Assembly (NCBI GenBank): GCA_013400975.1
Contig: WBMZ01009453.1
Span: 1 to 64,000, forward strand
DNA from: Atrichornis clamosus
Lineage: Eukaryota > Chordata > Aves > Passeriformes > Menuridae
Reading direction: 5' to 3'
DNA: 64,000 bases
Part shown: piece after piece, positions 23,701 through 30,705 of the stretch
Layout: each line of letters opens with the position of its first letter
Numbering within the stretch: the stretch's first letter is position 1
Made by a program: the position numbers and the translations under genes
The notes under the pieces: generated by a model
What the model saw: the letters and a program-made list of their open reading frames with translations, nothing else
Told to the model about the DNA's origin: nothing
The model's database searches: none

Positions 23701-26700
23701 AAAGTGATTCAGGTATGGGAAGGCCGAGTGGAATGAATCTGAAACTACCCTAAATTGTGAAGTCTAAGAGTTCTTCCTCAGCATTTTCTAGATGTTAAAA
23801 TGAGGATGTTTGGACCCCCTTTTTATGCCTGGCCACATGAAGAGGTCATTGGGGAACAAATACCTACAAGCTTTTTTAGCCTGTGAACACAGGGGAGAGA
23901 GATCAGCTGTTAACTCATCCCAAGGAGTGTCAACCCAAAACTCTGACTCCAATGCTACTGAGTCCACAGTGAAATTGTTGCAGATAAACAAAGCTTAAAG
24001 AGGGAATTCTCACAGGATGGACCTATAGGGAAGTGGGGTGTATAAGAAACATCCATAGGACTGTCCAAAATCTATTCCTGGTGATGCAAGGAAAATAAAA
24101 TTATAGAGCTCTGTTGTGTATATTTTATTATTCACTTCTAACAAGTGGTACTGAGAGGGGTGTTTCTGCTTTTAGCATAGGAAAACAAGTAAGGCACCAA
24201 GCTCCAGGATATAAAATTTTAAATTTGTTAAGATTCTAGTTCCTTTAAATTATGTTTAGGACATCTTCAGTTTTCTAATAATAATTTTTTTTTATGAGCA
24301 GCTGACTTGCAAATGAAGCCCATCTCGTTTGAGAAAGATGATGATAGTAATGGGCACGTAGATTTCATAACAGCAGCGTCAAACTTGCGAGCCAAGATGT
24401 ACAACATCGAACCAGCAGATCGGTTCAAAACAAAGCGCATTGCTGGAAAGATTATTCCTGCCATTGCAACAGCTACTGCTGCAGTATCAGGGCTGGTGAG
24501 TTTGCTTTTTAAAATGTAAATTTCTTTCTCATACTGTTTCTTGCCTAAAACTGCTGTTGTCTGGGTGTCAATTACTGCTACCTTGACAGAGGCTCATTTA
24601 AAGAAATGGATTTATTTCTTCTGTACCAATACAAAAGGTGTTTTGTAGATGTGGCTGGTTGAAGCATATATGTAGTTTAGGTTCTAGATCTTGGTTCTAG
24701 ATGTGGTTGTTGAAGAATACATGTAGTTCAGGTAGCTGAGTGTGGAGCTGCAGTGCCAGCTGGAGATTGAGCCCTGGGTAGGAGCCCCAGGCAAGAGGTT
24801 GTGAACTGATGCTGACCCTTCGCACAACAAGGGGCACAGGGACCGGTGGCCCAGCCGGGTGAGCGGACACCCAGAGACACAGCAGGAGCTGAGGACTCAG
24901 CTGAAAGACCCCTGACTGTGGAGCACACAGACTGTGAGGGTACAACAGCCCAGGTAGTCCTTTGTTCAGGGTCCCTTCTCCAAGGCACTGGCTCGAGCTG
25001 TTATTCTGTTGCTGCACCATGATAAAATTACTTAAAGGAACCAGAGGTCTGGGACTCTCTGATGGAGAGTCCGAGGTCAAGCCAGCAAGGAAACCTTGTC
25101 TGACTGAGAGTGGGATGAGTAGCGAGGCACCTGTTGAGAAGCTGCCTGCTCGTAAGGGGCTTCAGTCCAGCAGTGAAAGTCTCTGATGCTGGCAGTGACT
25201 GCCAGAGTGGCTCCTGCATGGTCAGACAGGGAAGTTTCCTTAACATGGTAAGGCTTTGGTGGTTTTATTTTTGATTTGCTGGACAGAGAGAAGAGTTGGA
25301 AATCAGCATTTTGGATTGTTTTCTGCCATTAATACTAACTTCCATCAGAGTGCCACTGCCAAGAGTGGAAAGTGTCTATTCTGTAGTAGTTCATATTAAT
25401 GCATCTCAACAGAACTTAATGCTTTGTGACAGTTTCTTGAATTAAACAATTCTGGAAGAGTTCTACATTAGGAACACTTTTGAATGTTTCAAGTATTTTC
25501 CCTTGGCAGCAACAGAATTTATTTCCGTGTCATAGTGGGTTGCATTGCCAGATGTTATTTACTCTGCCGATTGGACAAAGGCTGATCTCATCAACAACTT
25601 TCTCTGTAGTGTTGGCCTCTTAACTACACTAGTATTGATAACACAGTACTAAAACCTAATAAGTAAATTCTAATTTACTTCAGGTTGCACTGGAACTCAT
25701 CAAAGTTGTGGGTGGCTACCCAGCTGAAGCATACAAGAACTGTTTTCTGAACCTAGCCATTCCCATAATGGTCTTTACAGAAACTGCTGAAGTAAGAAGA
25801 ACGGAAATCAGGTAGGAAGGACAATGGTGGAAGGGTAAGGGCAGTATTTGGAAACATGCTGATTGGTGCTTAGAACTTGCTGAGCCATTACAAGTGTGAA
25901 GTTTTAATAGTTATTAAATCTAGATAACCAGATTAAGGCCTTATGTTCTCACATAGCAGAGTTACGATGGAACCACAGTTCATGGCTGTACTCCAATTCA
26001 GCTTTTTAGGTATTCAAGGTTATTGTTTTGTTGTTGCTTAAACTTAAAAGATGATGAATTGCTTAATGCTTGCTATCAAACTCTGTTATCCCCTTACTAT
26101 GTGCTGCTAAAGGTGTAAGTGATACTCTTAGTACTGCCAAGGGTGTCCAGTAATGCATTGTTCAAGAACTCCTGTTTGGAAAATACAGCACATAGTCATC
26201 TGTTCTAATGTTTAAAATAGTGGGATCAAGGCCTTAGTTTTATTTTCAGTGGAAGCTGTTACATGTTAGGCTCTAAAAATCTAGACAAGGTAGATGTGTG
26301 GCATTATTCTTAGGAAACATTCTGGGCACACTTTTGGATCTTATTCAATACAAGAGCTATTTTTCAGTAGGTTTTCAGTAACTTCATTGTAAGATACCAT
26401 GTTTACTTAGAGGTCTTACGGTTGTCTTGTGCTTAGCAAGGTCAGAGGGGAGAAATGGCAGTAGAGAGGGAAGAGGTTTTTGCTCAGGGTTAAATAGCAT
26501 GTCACTAAGAAGACATGGCAGTTCTTCAATATGCATTTAAGGGAAATGACTGAGTTCACATTCTAAAGTAACAAACAACCTTTCACTTTTAAAAACAGAA
26601 ATGGGATATCATTTACCATCTGGGACAGGTGGACAATTTATGGGAAAGAGGATTTTACTCTGTTGGACTTCATAAATGCTGTCAGAGTAAGTTATCTACT

Positions 26701-29501
26701 GTACTGAGTTAATACAAGACAAGAGGAAAGGGGTTTCTTGTTTTGGGTTGTTGATTTGGTTTTTGTTTTGTTTTTTTTTATTTTCATCAAGTTACTGTTC
26801 AAACCAGAATAATTTTAGTAATAACTAATGTCAGTGGGAATGTCTCTGAGTAAAGGCATCCAAACCTATTTTCAACTTCTTTGTTAATTCAGTTGCCTCA
26901 AATGTGTCTCAAAACTTATGTCAGAGTCCATGCATTAACAAGTTTTCTGGTTGGGATCCTATGGATTTGAATAATTAGCTGTAGTATTAGCAGCAGTAGT
27001 ATCTGCTGGTTTGGGCAGCTGTTCTAGTCTTTTAATAAGTTTTAATTTGTGAATTCCAGGAGAAATATGGAATTGAACCAACTATGGTTGTGCAAGGAGT
27101 AAAAATGCTCTATGTTCCTGTGATGCCAGGCCATATTAAAAGATTAAAGTTGACGTAAGTATAACTGGAAAATTGACTGAAGGATGCAAGTGCACACACA
27201 AATTATGTTCATTGGCTGTATCCAAAGGACATTTGTCTGACAGCAGGGTTTTCCCTCCAAGTGGTTTCTAGACATTAGTGTTCTGGAAAGCAAAAAGATA
27301 ATTTCTTTCATTTGTTAAAAAAAAAAAAAAGAAAAAGAAGAGAGAAAGTGAATTAACTTCTATGATGAGGACAGGAGACTTGCAAAATGCTTCTTTAACT
27401 GTTGAATACCAGAATGACAGTAACTTTTTCTGGAGAAAGAATGTACTGTGGTTCAAGCAGAACAAGGCTACTAGAACCTTTTGAAACTGGCTTAAAACTA
27501 ATGCTGATATTTAGCAACTTAGCTCTGAAGGAGTTAATGTGTTGCTTTCAGATTAAGATTTCTGGAAATCTGCTGGTTTATAGTAATTCCTCGACATTCT
27601 GCATCTCTTTAGCCCTTTTAAAATGACGACATTCACAAGGCTTTGCGATGCCGCTTACAGACAGGAAATTGAGGTACTGCAAACTGGCAGTTTGGCCGGA
27701 GGTGCAGGCAGGGCATTGGGTTTGACTGATAGGCCTTTGCAAAATTACAGCCAGATCTCACCCAGGTTTAGTTCTGCTTTACACCTGTTGGTTTGAACTA
27801 CTTCAGCTCAAAATCTGTTCCTTACAGCTCCTGTGAAGTGTATGCTGGTCAGTGCTCACAGACTTTGCTAAAGCAAGTGGATGCATTGATCAGTACTGTT
27901 TTGAAGGCCTGCCAGTAGGTAATTTCAGGCAAAATAGTATGAGCAAGCTACCTCAAACTCCCAGGGAGAGAAGAGCCTCTAAGCTGTAGTGCCTGGCATA
28001 CCAAGATGAGAGTTTACCGCCTTTCTCAAAAAAAGTTGCTTATATGCTTTCTCTTATAGTTGTATAAATAATTTTGAATGAGTGGGGTATGTAATGAAGT
28101 AAAAGTTATGGTGTGAAGCTGCCTTCTTGTGAGTATCAGGATTTCTTACTACCCTGAGACTCGAATCAAGCTTTCCATGTAGCAGTAGCAGCTTGGGCTT
28201 CTGTTACAAACAGTCCCAAAAGCTTTATAGGATATTTGCACAGCAAACTCTGGTCTTGCTTGTATGTTGCTTTTTCTGAAGTTGTTTAAAATCTTGCTCT
28301 AATATATCAAGCATTATCAGACTTTTTCTTCATTTCAGAATTGCAGCATTAACTGATGGCATACTCCTTAAAAGCAAGTTTTAGAGACATAGTAGCTTGG
28401 GGCTTCCTCATGCAAATGAATGCTGAGAAGAGGCGAATGTTCTGTTTTCTTTCAAGGAAATAAGTACTTTAGAGAAAGCAGCTTTTTGACCAGCACACTA
28501 AGGCTGCCAGAAGGGAAATCCTTCCCTAGGTGTGAATAGGAGTGACTGTATGCCCCCAGCCTCCTAGCATTCGAGCTGGCCTCATGAACTAGTGCTCCAG
28601 GTTAGCTAGAAAATAATTTTGAGCCATCCACAGATATATAATGAAAGTGAGGTTGGCTGACCTCCTGCAGTATTCCAGTGTGCAACTTGAAAGTCATTGC
28701 TGCAGCTTTTGAGAATGCAGAGGGCAAAGGGGAGAAGTTGCACTACTACGTGACATGCTTACATAGTTTAAACTCACATTGTAGTCACGAAGAAAGAAGT
28801 CACACATCCTGACTGGTTTTTCCCCCCTCATCACTATTCACCTTTGAAATTCAAGGACTTAACATCTTAACCCCAATAGAACTACTTTCCATCAGAACTT
28901 GTAATTTAGTGTCTGCACGGGAGTGGTTCTTCCTAATGCATTAAAACTGGCCTTTATTGGTAGACAGAGAACTTACTCCTCCTCATTAACCCAAATCCTC
29001 CACAGAAAGCTAACTTCACCTTGTGCCTCAGTAACATGACAAGGAGAAATTATGTCTCTGAGGAATCCCATCTGAAACTGGCCATGTGCTCTTCTCTTTT
29101 GTACTGAGCACTCGTGGGTGGACGCTGTAATACCTCACTAATGGGCAGTGTCTATCAGGAAAATGGAATACGATTGGCTGTACCTCAGGTGGAGGAACAG
29201 CTTTTGCGTAAAAATTTGGAGGTGGCTTATTCTCCATTTTAACTTGGTCTGTAGTATGTTGGGTCAGTACATATTGCTGGCAGTGAAATTCATCCTAGTC
29301 TGGCCCTGAATTCCCACTGCCAATCCTCCTAGTGTGTTTACAAACTGTTCTTCATTTTTTTATAGGATGCAAAAGCTTGTGAAACCATCAGCTGATAAGA
29401 AGTATGTCGATTTGACAGTATCATTTGCTCCAGAGACTGATGGAGAGGAAGACTTGCCAGGGCCGCCAGTGAGATACTACTTTGTTCAGGAAGAGAATTG
29501 A
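2678..29501 (+). CDS. UBA6: UBA6, ubiquitin-like modifier-activating enzyme 6 (E1), 32 coding exons
   Basis: UBA6 adenylates the C-terminal glycine of ubiquitin (and of FAT10 in mammals), forms a thioester on its own cysteine and passes the modifier to E2 UBE2Z/USE1 in the cytosol. Thirty-two exons, all with GT-AG introns, join in phase to 1021 codons plus stop TGA at 29499. From the ATG onward the protein aligns without a length change with human UBA6 residues 32-1052. Domains in order: inactive adenylation half with a GIGGLG loop (37-42), first catalytic-cysteine half, four-helix region, active adenylation domain with GCGAIG (436-441), [14 protein letters not shown] (466-479) and DNVEARRY (538-545), catalytic Cys594 in [10 protein letters not shown], second catalytic-cysteine domain, and a C-terminal ubiquitin-fold domain to residue 1021. 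The start at 2678 has A at -3 and G at +4. Human UBA6 has about 31 more N-terminal residues from an upstream exon not found here. Gene identity is near certain; individual boundaries are by eye. Confidence 0.97.
4037..4131 (+). CDS. UBA6: UBA6 coding exon 2
   Basis: Acceptor CTGTAG, donor GTAAGT. Residues 14-46. It holds [14 protein letters not shown] and the GIGGLG nucleotide-fold loop of the first (inactive) adenylation half. Confidence 0.96.
4964..4992 (+). CDS. UBA6: UBA6 coding exon 3 (29-nt micro-exon)
   Basis: Acceptor TTTTTTCAG, donor GTATGT. Residues 46-55, [10 protein letters not shown], continuing the first Rossmann helix. The phase fits on both sides and the sequence matches human AKNLVLAGIK. 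Confidence 0.95.
5781..5875 (+). CDS. UBA6: UBA6 coding exon 4
   Basis: Acceptor TTCTTAG, donor GTTGGT. Residues 56-87, starting [10 protein letters not shown] and containing [13 protein letters not shown], the strand-turn region after the first Rossmann motif. Confidence 0.95.
6386..6497 (+). CDS. UBA6: UBA6 coding exon 5
   Basis: Acceptor TTCTTTCAG, donor GTACGT. Residues 87-124, containing [11 protein letters not shown] and [14 protein letters not shown] of the inactive adenylation half. Confidence 0.95.
7349..7385. repeat. A-rich simple repeat in UBA6 intron
   Basis: Runs of A interrupted by single G or T bases over about 37 nt. Low-complexity sequence; the lysine-rich open frame across it is not a gene. 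Confidence 0.8.
7611..7691 (+). CDS. UBA6: UBA6 coding exon 6
   Basis: Acceptor GTTCACAG, donor GTAAAA (a weaker donor). Residues 125-151, [20 protein letters not shown] and on to PPIK, matching human [20 protein letters not shown]. Confidence 0.94.
8245..8367 (+). CDS. UBA6: UBA6 coding exon 7
   Basis: Acceptor CCTTGTAG, donor GTAAGG. Residues 152-192, including FISADVYGV and [20 protein letters not shown], nearly identical to human, at the entry to the first catalytic-cysteine half domain. Confidence 0.96.
9602..9618. repeat. Perfect short palindrome in UBA6 intron
   Basis: CATCCTGT and ACAGGATG are perfect inverted repeats around a single central A. The surrounding 9.5-9.7 kb shows no recognisable transposon ends, so this may be chance or a small hairpin. 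Confidence 0.6.
10177..10300 (+). CDS. UBA6: UBA6 coding exon 8
   Basis: Acceptor TATTTCAG, donor GTAAAC. Residues 193-234, with [20 protein letters not shown] and [14 protein letters not shown], in the first catalytic-cysteine half domain. Confidence 0.96.
11536..11639 (+). CDS. UBA6: UBA6 coding exon 9
   Basis: Acceptor CTCTTTCAG, donor GTAAGT. Residues 234-268, [20 protein letters not shown] then [15 protein letters not shown], matching the human ISPFSFSIGDTTELEPYLHG region. Confidence 0.96.
11726..11835 (-). repeat. Short CR1 LINE fragment, 3' end, in UBA6 intron
   Basis: It begins 'agaatcatagaatgtcct', the reverse complement of the short tail repeat that ends avian CR1 elements. It continues with the typical 'gttggaa..ccacaaggg' and 'gagtccaa' stretch and stops about 110 bases later. 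It is a 5'-truncated relic with no coding capacity, about 90 nt after UBA6 coding exon 9. Confidence 0.8.
12061..12123 (+). CDS. UBA6: UBA6 coding exon 10
   Basis: Acceptor GTTTTTCCAG, donor GTAATT. Residues 269-289, [20 protein letters not shown] then E; the start of the four-helix region. It is more diverged from human than the neighbouring exons. Confidence 0.93.
12589..12665 (+). CDS. UBA6: UBA6 coding exon 11
   Basis: Acceptor GTTAACAG, donor GTAATG. Residues 290-315, [20 protein letters not shown], part of the four-helix bundle. Confidence 0.94.
13325..13391 (+). CDS. UBA6: UBA6 coding exon 12
   Basis: Acceptor GTGTCTAG, donor GTGAGT. Residues 315-337, [20 protein letters not shown] then ENK. 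Confidence 0.94.
13795..13938 (+). CDS. UBA6: UBA6 coding exon 13
   Basis: Acceptor CTTTTCAG, donor GTAAGG. Residues 338-385, containing [20 protein letters not shown] followed by [11 protein letters not shown], a hallmark E1 segment at the end of the first half. Confidence 0.97.
14616..14683 (+). CDS. UBA6: UBA6 coding exon 14
   Basis: A long pyrimidine tract ends in TTTTTGCAG; donor GTAAAT. Residues 386-408, [20 protein letters not shown] then LPR, the linker into the active adenylation domain. Confidence 0.93.
14948..15026 (+). CDS. UBA6: UBA6 coding exon 15
   Basis: Acceptor TACGTAG (poor pyrimidine context next to the AG, better upstream), donor GTGAGT. Residues 408-434, [20 protein letters not shown] then DLNVFL. 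Confidence 0.94.
15226..15306 (+). CDS. UBA6: UBA6 coding exon 16 (ATP-binding loop)
   Basis: Acceptor TTTCTTTAG, donor GTAAGT. Residues 435-461, [20 protein letters not shown]; the GxGxxG loop of the active adenylation site is intact. Confidence 0.97.
15672..15749 (+). CDS. UBA6: UBA6 coding exon 17 (adenylation motif)
   Basis: Acceptor TGACTTAG, donor GTAGGC. Residues 462-487, holding the [16 protein letters not shown] motif whose Asp, Asn and Arg residues contact ATP in E1 enzymes. Confidence 0.97.
16993..17174 (+). CDS. UBA6: UBA6 coding exon 18
   Basis: Acceptor GCTTTCAG, donor GTAGGG. Residues 488-548, [17 protein letters not shown] through [12 protein letters not shown]. Asp538 sits in the conserved Mg-ATP position of the E1 family. 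Confidence 0.97.
17623..17728 (+). CDS. UBA6: UBA6 coding exon 19
   Basis: Acceptor CCATGTCAG, donor GTAAGT. Residues 548-583, [20 protein letters not shown] then [15 protein letters not shown], leading to the catalytic loop. Confidence 0.97.
18389..18478 (+). CDS. UBA6: UBA6 coding exon 20 (catalytic cysteine)
   Basis: Acceptor AATTACAG, donor GTAATG. Residues 584-613. Cys594 in [20 protein letters not shown] corresponds to human Cys625, the thioester-forming residue. Confidence 0.97.
18588..18668 (+). CDS. UBA6: UBA6 coding exon 21
   Basis: It follows a 109-nt intron. Acceptor TTTTATAG, donor GTAAGG. Residues 614-640, [20 protein letters not shown] then SAEEVLQ. Confidence 0.96.
19243..19371 (+). 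CDS. UBA6: UBA6 coding exon 22
   Basis: Acceptor TTTATCTAG, donor GTAGGT. Residues 641-683, including [19 protein letters not shown] and FEKYFSHK, in the second catalytic-cysteine domain. Confidence 0.96.
20216..20267 (+). CDS. UBA6: UBA6 coding exon 23
   Basis: Acceptor TTCCTCTAG, donor GTAAGT. Residues 684-701, [17 protein letters not shown] then the first base of Ser701. Confidence 0.95.
20373..20436 (+). CDS. UBA6: UBA6 coding exon 24
   Basis: It follows a 105-nt intron. Acceptor CCTACCAG, donor GTAAGT. Residues 701-722, [20 protein letters not shown]. Confidence 0.95.
21282..21351 (+). CDS. UBA6: UBA6 coding exon 25
   Basis: Acceptor TTCATTTAG, donor GTAATC. Residues 722-745, [20 protein letters not shown] then FTEK. 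Human has LHLSFLQNAAKLYATVYCIP. Confidence 0.95.
22006..22077 (+). CDS. UBA6: UBA6 coding exon 26
   Basis: Acceptor CATAACAG, donor GTAAGT. Residues 746-769, [20 protein letters not shown] then PSNK. Confidence 0.95.
22661..23166 (-). repeat. Older CR1 LINE copy, about 0.5 kb, in UBA6 intron
   Basis: The left end reads 'ggaatcacagattagttgaggttgggagggacc', a diverged reverse-complement CR1 tail. It is followed by the order of segments seen in CR1 3' ends: 'gttcaatcc', the small-head 'cagtgttcaaccatcctcacagt', and 'gtgctgtcagtgagcacc'. It runs to about 23166, roughly 100 nt before UBA6 coding exon 27. Divergence suggests an older subfamily than the copy at 63.2 kb. Boundaries are approximate. 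Confidence 0.75.
23265..23382 (+). CDS. UBA6: UBA6 coding exon 27
   Basis: Acceptor CACTTGCAG, donor GTGAGT, just downstream of a CR1 copy. Residues 770-809, [20 protein letters not shown] then [19 protein letters not shown]. Confidence 0.96.
24302..24495 (+). CDS. UBA6: UBA6 coding exon 28
   Basis: Acceptor ATGAGCAG, donor GTGAGT. Residues 809-873, including [20 protein letters not shown] and [20 protein letters not shown], the conserved crossover back to the adenylation domain. Confidence 0.97.
24647..24750 (+). repeat. Imperfect tandem duplication, period about 52
   Basis: The segment starting 'agatgtggctggttgaag' at 24647 is repeated at 24699 as 'agatgtggttgttgaag', each followed by a '..tatgtagttt/cagg' tail. 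It abuts or overlaps the 5' side of the LTR-like repeat that follows. Confidence 0.7.
24730..25245 (+). repeat. LTR-like interspersed repeat, copy A (sense, in UBA6 intron)
   Basis: About 515 bases are alignable by eye with the reverse complement of 45595-46097. Shared blocks include 'gttgtgaactgatgctgaccctt', 'acaacaaggggc', 'actgtggagcacacag', 'tgagggtacaa', 'gctgttattctgttg' and a final 'agtttccttaaca'. The size, the conserved CA-type 3' end and the lack of coding sequence suggest a solo LTR of an old avian retrovirus-like element. The class is inferred; only the shared-repeat relation is seen. Open frames on both strands here are repeat shadows, not genes. Confidence 0.75.
25684..25811 (+). 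CDS. UBA6: UBA6 coding exon 29
   Basis: Acceptor TTACTTCAG, donor GTAGGA. Residues 874-916, [20 protein letters not shown] then [19 protein letters not shown]. Confidence 0.96.
26599..26686 (+). CDS. UBA6: UBA6 coding exon 30
   Basis: Acceptor TAAAAACAG, donor GTAAGT. Residues 916-945, [20 protein letters not shown] then LLDFINAVR, the start of the ubiquitin-fold domain that recruits the E2. Confidence 0.96.
27060..27154 (+). CDS. UBA6: UBA6 coding exon 31
   Basis: Acceptor GAATTCCAG, donor GTAAGT. Residues 946-977, [20 protein letters not shown] then [11 protein letters not shown], in the ubiquitin-fold domain. Confidence 0.97.
29366..29501 (+). CDS. UBA6: UBA6 coding exon 32 (terminal)
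   Basis: Acceptor TTTTTTATAG. Residues 977-1021 end [18 protein letters not shown], with stop TGA at 29499-29501. Only the last few residues (VQEEN against human SHDTD) differ clearly from human. Confidence 0.97.
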
Positions 29502-30705
29502 TGGTAGAGACACAAAAGTCACTCATGGACCATTTGTTCTGAAAGGAGTGTGCTAATTTTCAGCTATTAAAGATGGTACTATATATTTCTTTTTGGTGAA
29601 GCCTTAATTAAATGGTGAAAATCAGTGGCTTTGCACTGAAGACAAACTGGATTTATGTTTCTTCTGCTCCTGTGTTCTTCAAACCTGTTCACTCAAAGGA
29701 GGATTGGTCACTCCATGAGATGGAATGTTCAGTACAGTCCTTACCTTAAATACAAGATTTGTATTGATTTGTGGAGAGCTGAAGACAACAAGAAGAATGG
29801 TGAACCTCGCAAATGGTCCCCATGTGCAAATTAGGCACTGCTTAGAGAAGAGTGCAGAAAATGGGAAAAGCACCATTTTATAACACTCCTGGTGTTCTAA
29901 GAACATCTCAAATTCATTTCATATGTTACTTAATTCTCAAACAAGAATTTCATTCTTGCCATCTACACAAGGTTTAATCCATCCAAAAGGCTTAAACTCC
30001 CACTTAAAAGCAGAAGTACTGCTTTGTTGTGTGGCTGTTTAGTGGTGCCGTGGTCAGAGCAGCTGTCTTGTGTCAGTCTCTACATGGTAACATAGGGAGT
30101 AGGTGTAAATTGTCAAAACTCCCCTGAAGTCCAGAGAGCTGGAATTGTTGATTATCTGCACTAAGACTGATCTTTGTGGAATAGTGCAGTATGGGGAAAA
30201 TGAAAGCCTATCAGAGAGCCGAATTAGCACTTTCAACAATAAAACTTTGTCTTCAACAAAGAGAAAATGTGGTTGAGCCTTTCTGCCCCGACCAAATTAA
30301 AATCACTGTAGCACTTGATGACTTTAAAGGGAGGAAAAGACAAATGGCTCTGGATGTTTGTCATAGCAAACTCTTTCGTCAGCTGCTCCTTTTGGTACCA
30401 TTTCCTTAGAGCAAGTGGTTGTCCTGTGCACCTGTCCTCAGCACAAGTCTGAGGTGCACTGAACACTCAGGTTTTACCTTCATTGGTCAGTTACTGGGAT
30501 AGCTGAGTATAAAGATTCTGCTTAATTGGAAATCATTAGGAACTAGCTTTATTGCTGTGGTGAGGCAGAGGTGTGTAATAGAAATGTCATCATTTTACTC
30601 TGTCACTTAAGCACTGGATACTTGAGCTGGTAGTTCTTTTTTTTCTCCCCATCGTGGTAGAGGAAGGTGAGGTTAGAATAAAAACAATAAACTGGGAAAC
30701 CTTCT
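29502..30705 (+). other. UBA6: UBA6 3' UTR (shortest supported form)
   Basis: AT-rich non-coding sequence follows the stop. Candidate poly(A) hexamers are at 30238-30243 and 30686-30691. The second has a GTGTGTTT element about 20 bases downstream and is the better candidate. Longer UTR forms reaching further into the spacer are possible. Confidence 0.55.
30686..30691 (+). promoter_or_regulatory. UBA6: Candidate UBA6 polyadenylation signal
   Basis: An exact AATAAA hexamer 1.18 kb after the UBA6 stop codon, followed by a GT-rich tract ('cgtgtgttt'), as in functional cleavage sites. Another AATAAA at 30238 lacks an obvious GT-rich partner. Confidence 0.5.

Noticed and set aside
24697..25080. 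127-codon minus-strand frame and overlapping plus-strand frames
   Set aside because: They lie inside the LTR-like repeat; similar frames recur in the other copy at 45.6-46.1 kb, so they come from the repeat and not from a gene.
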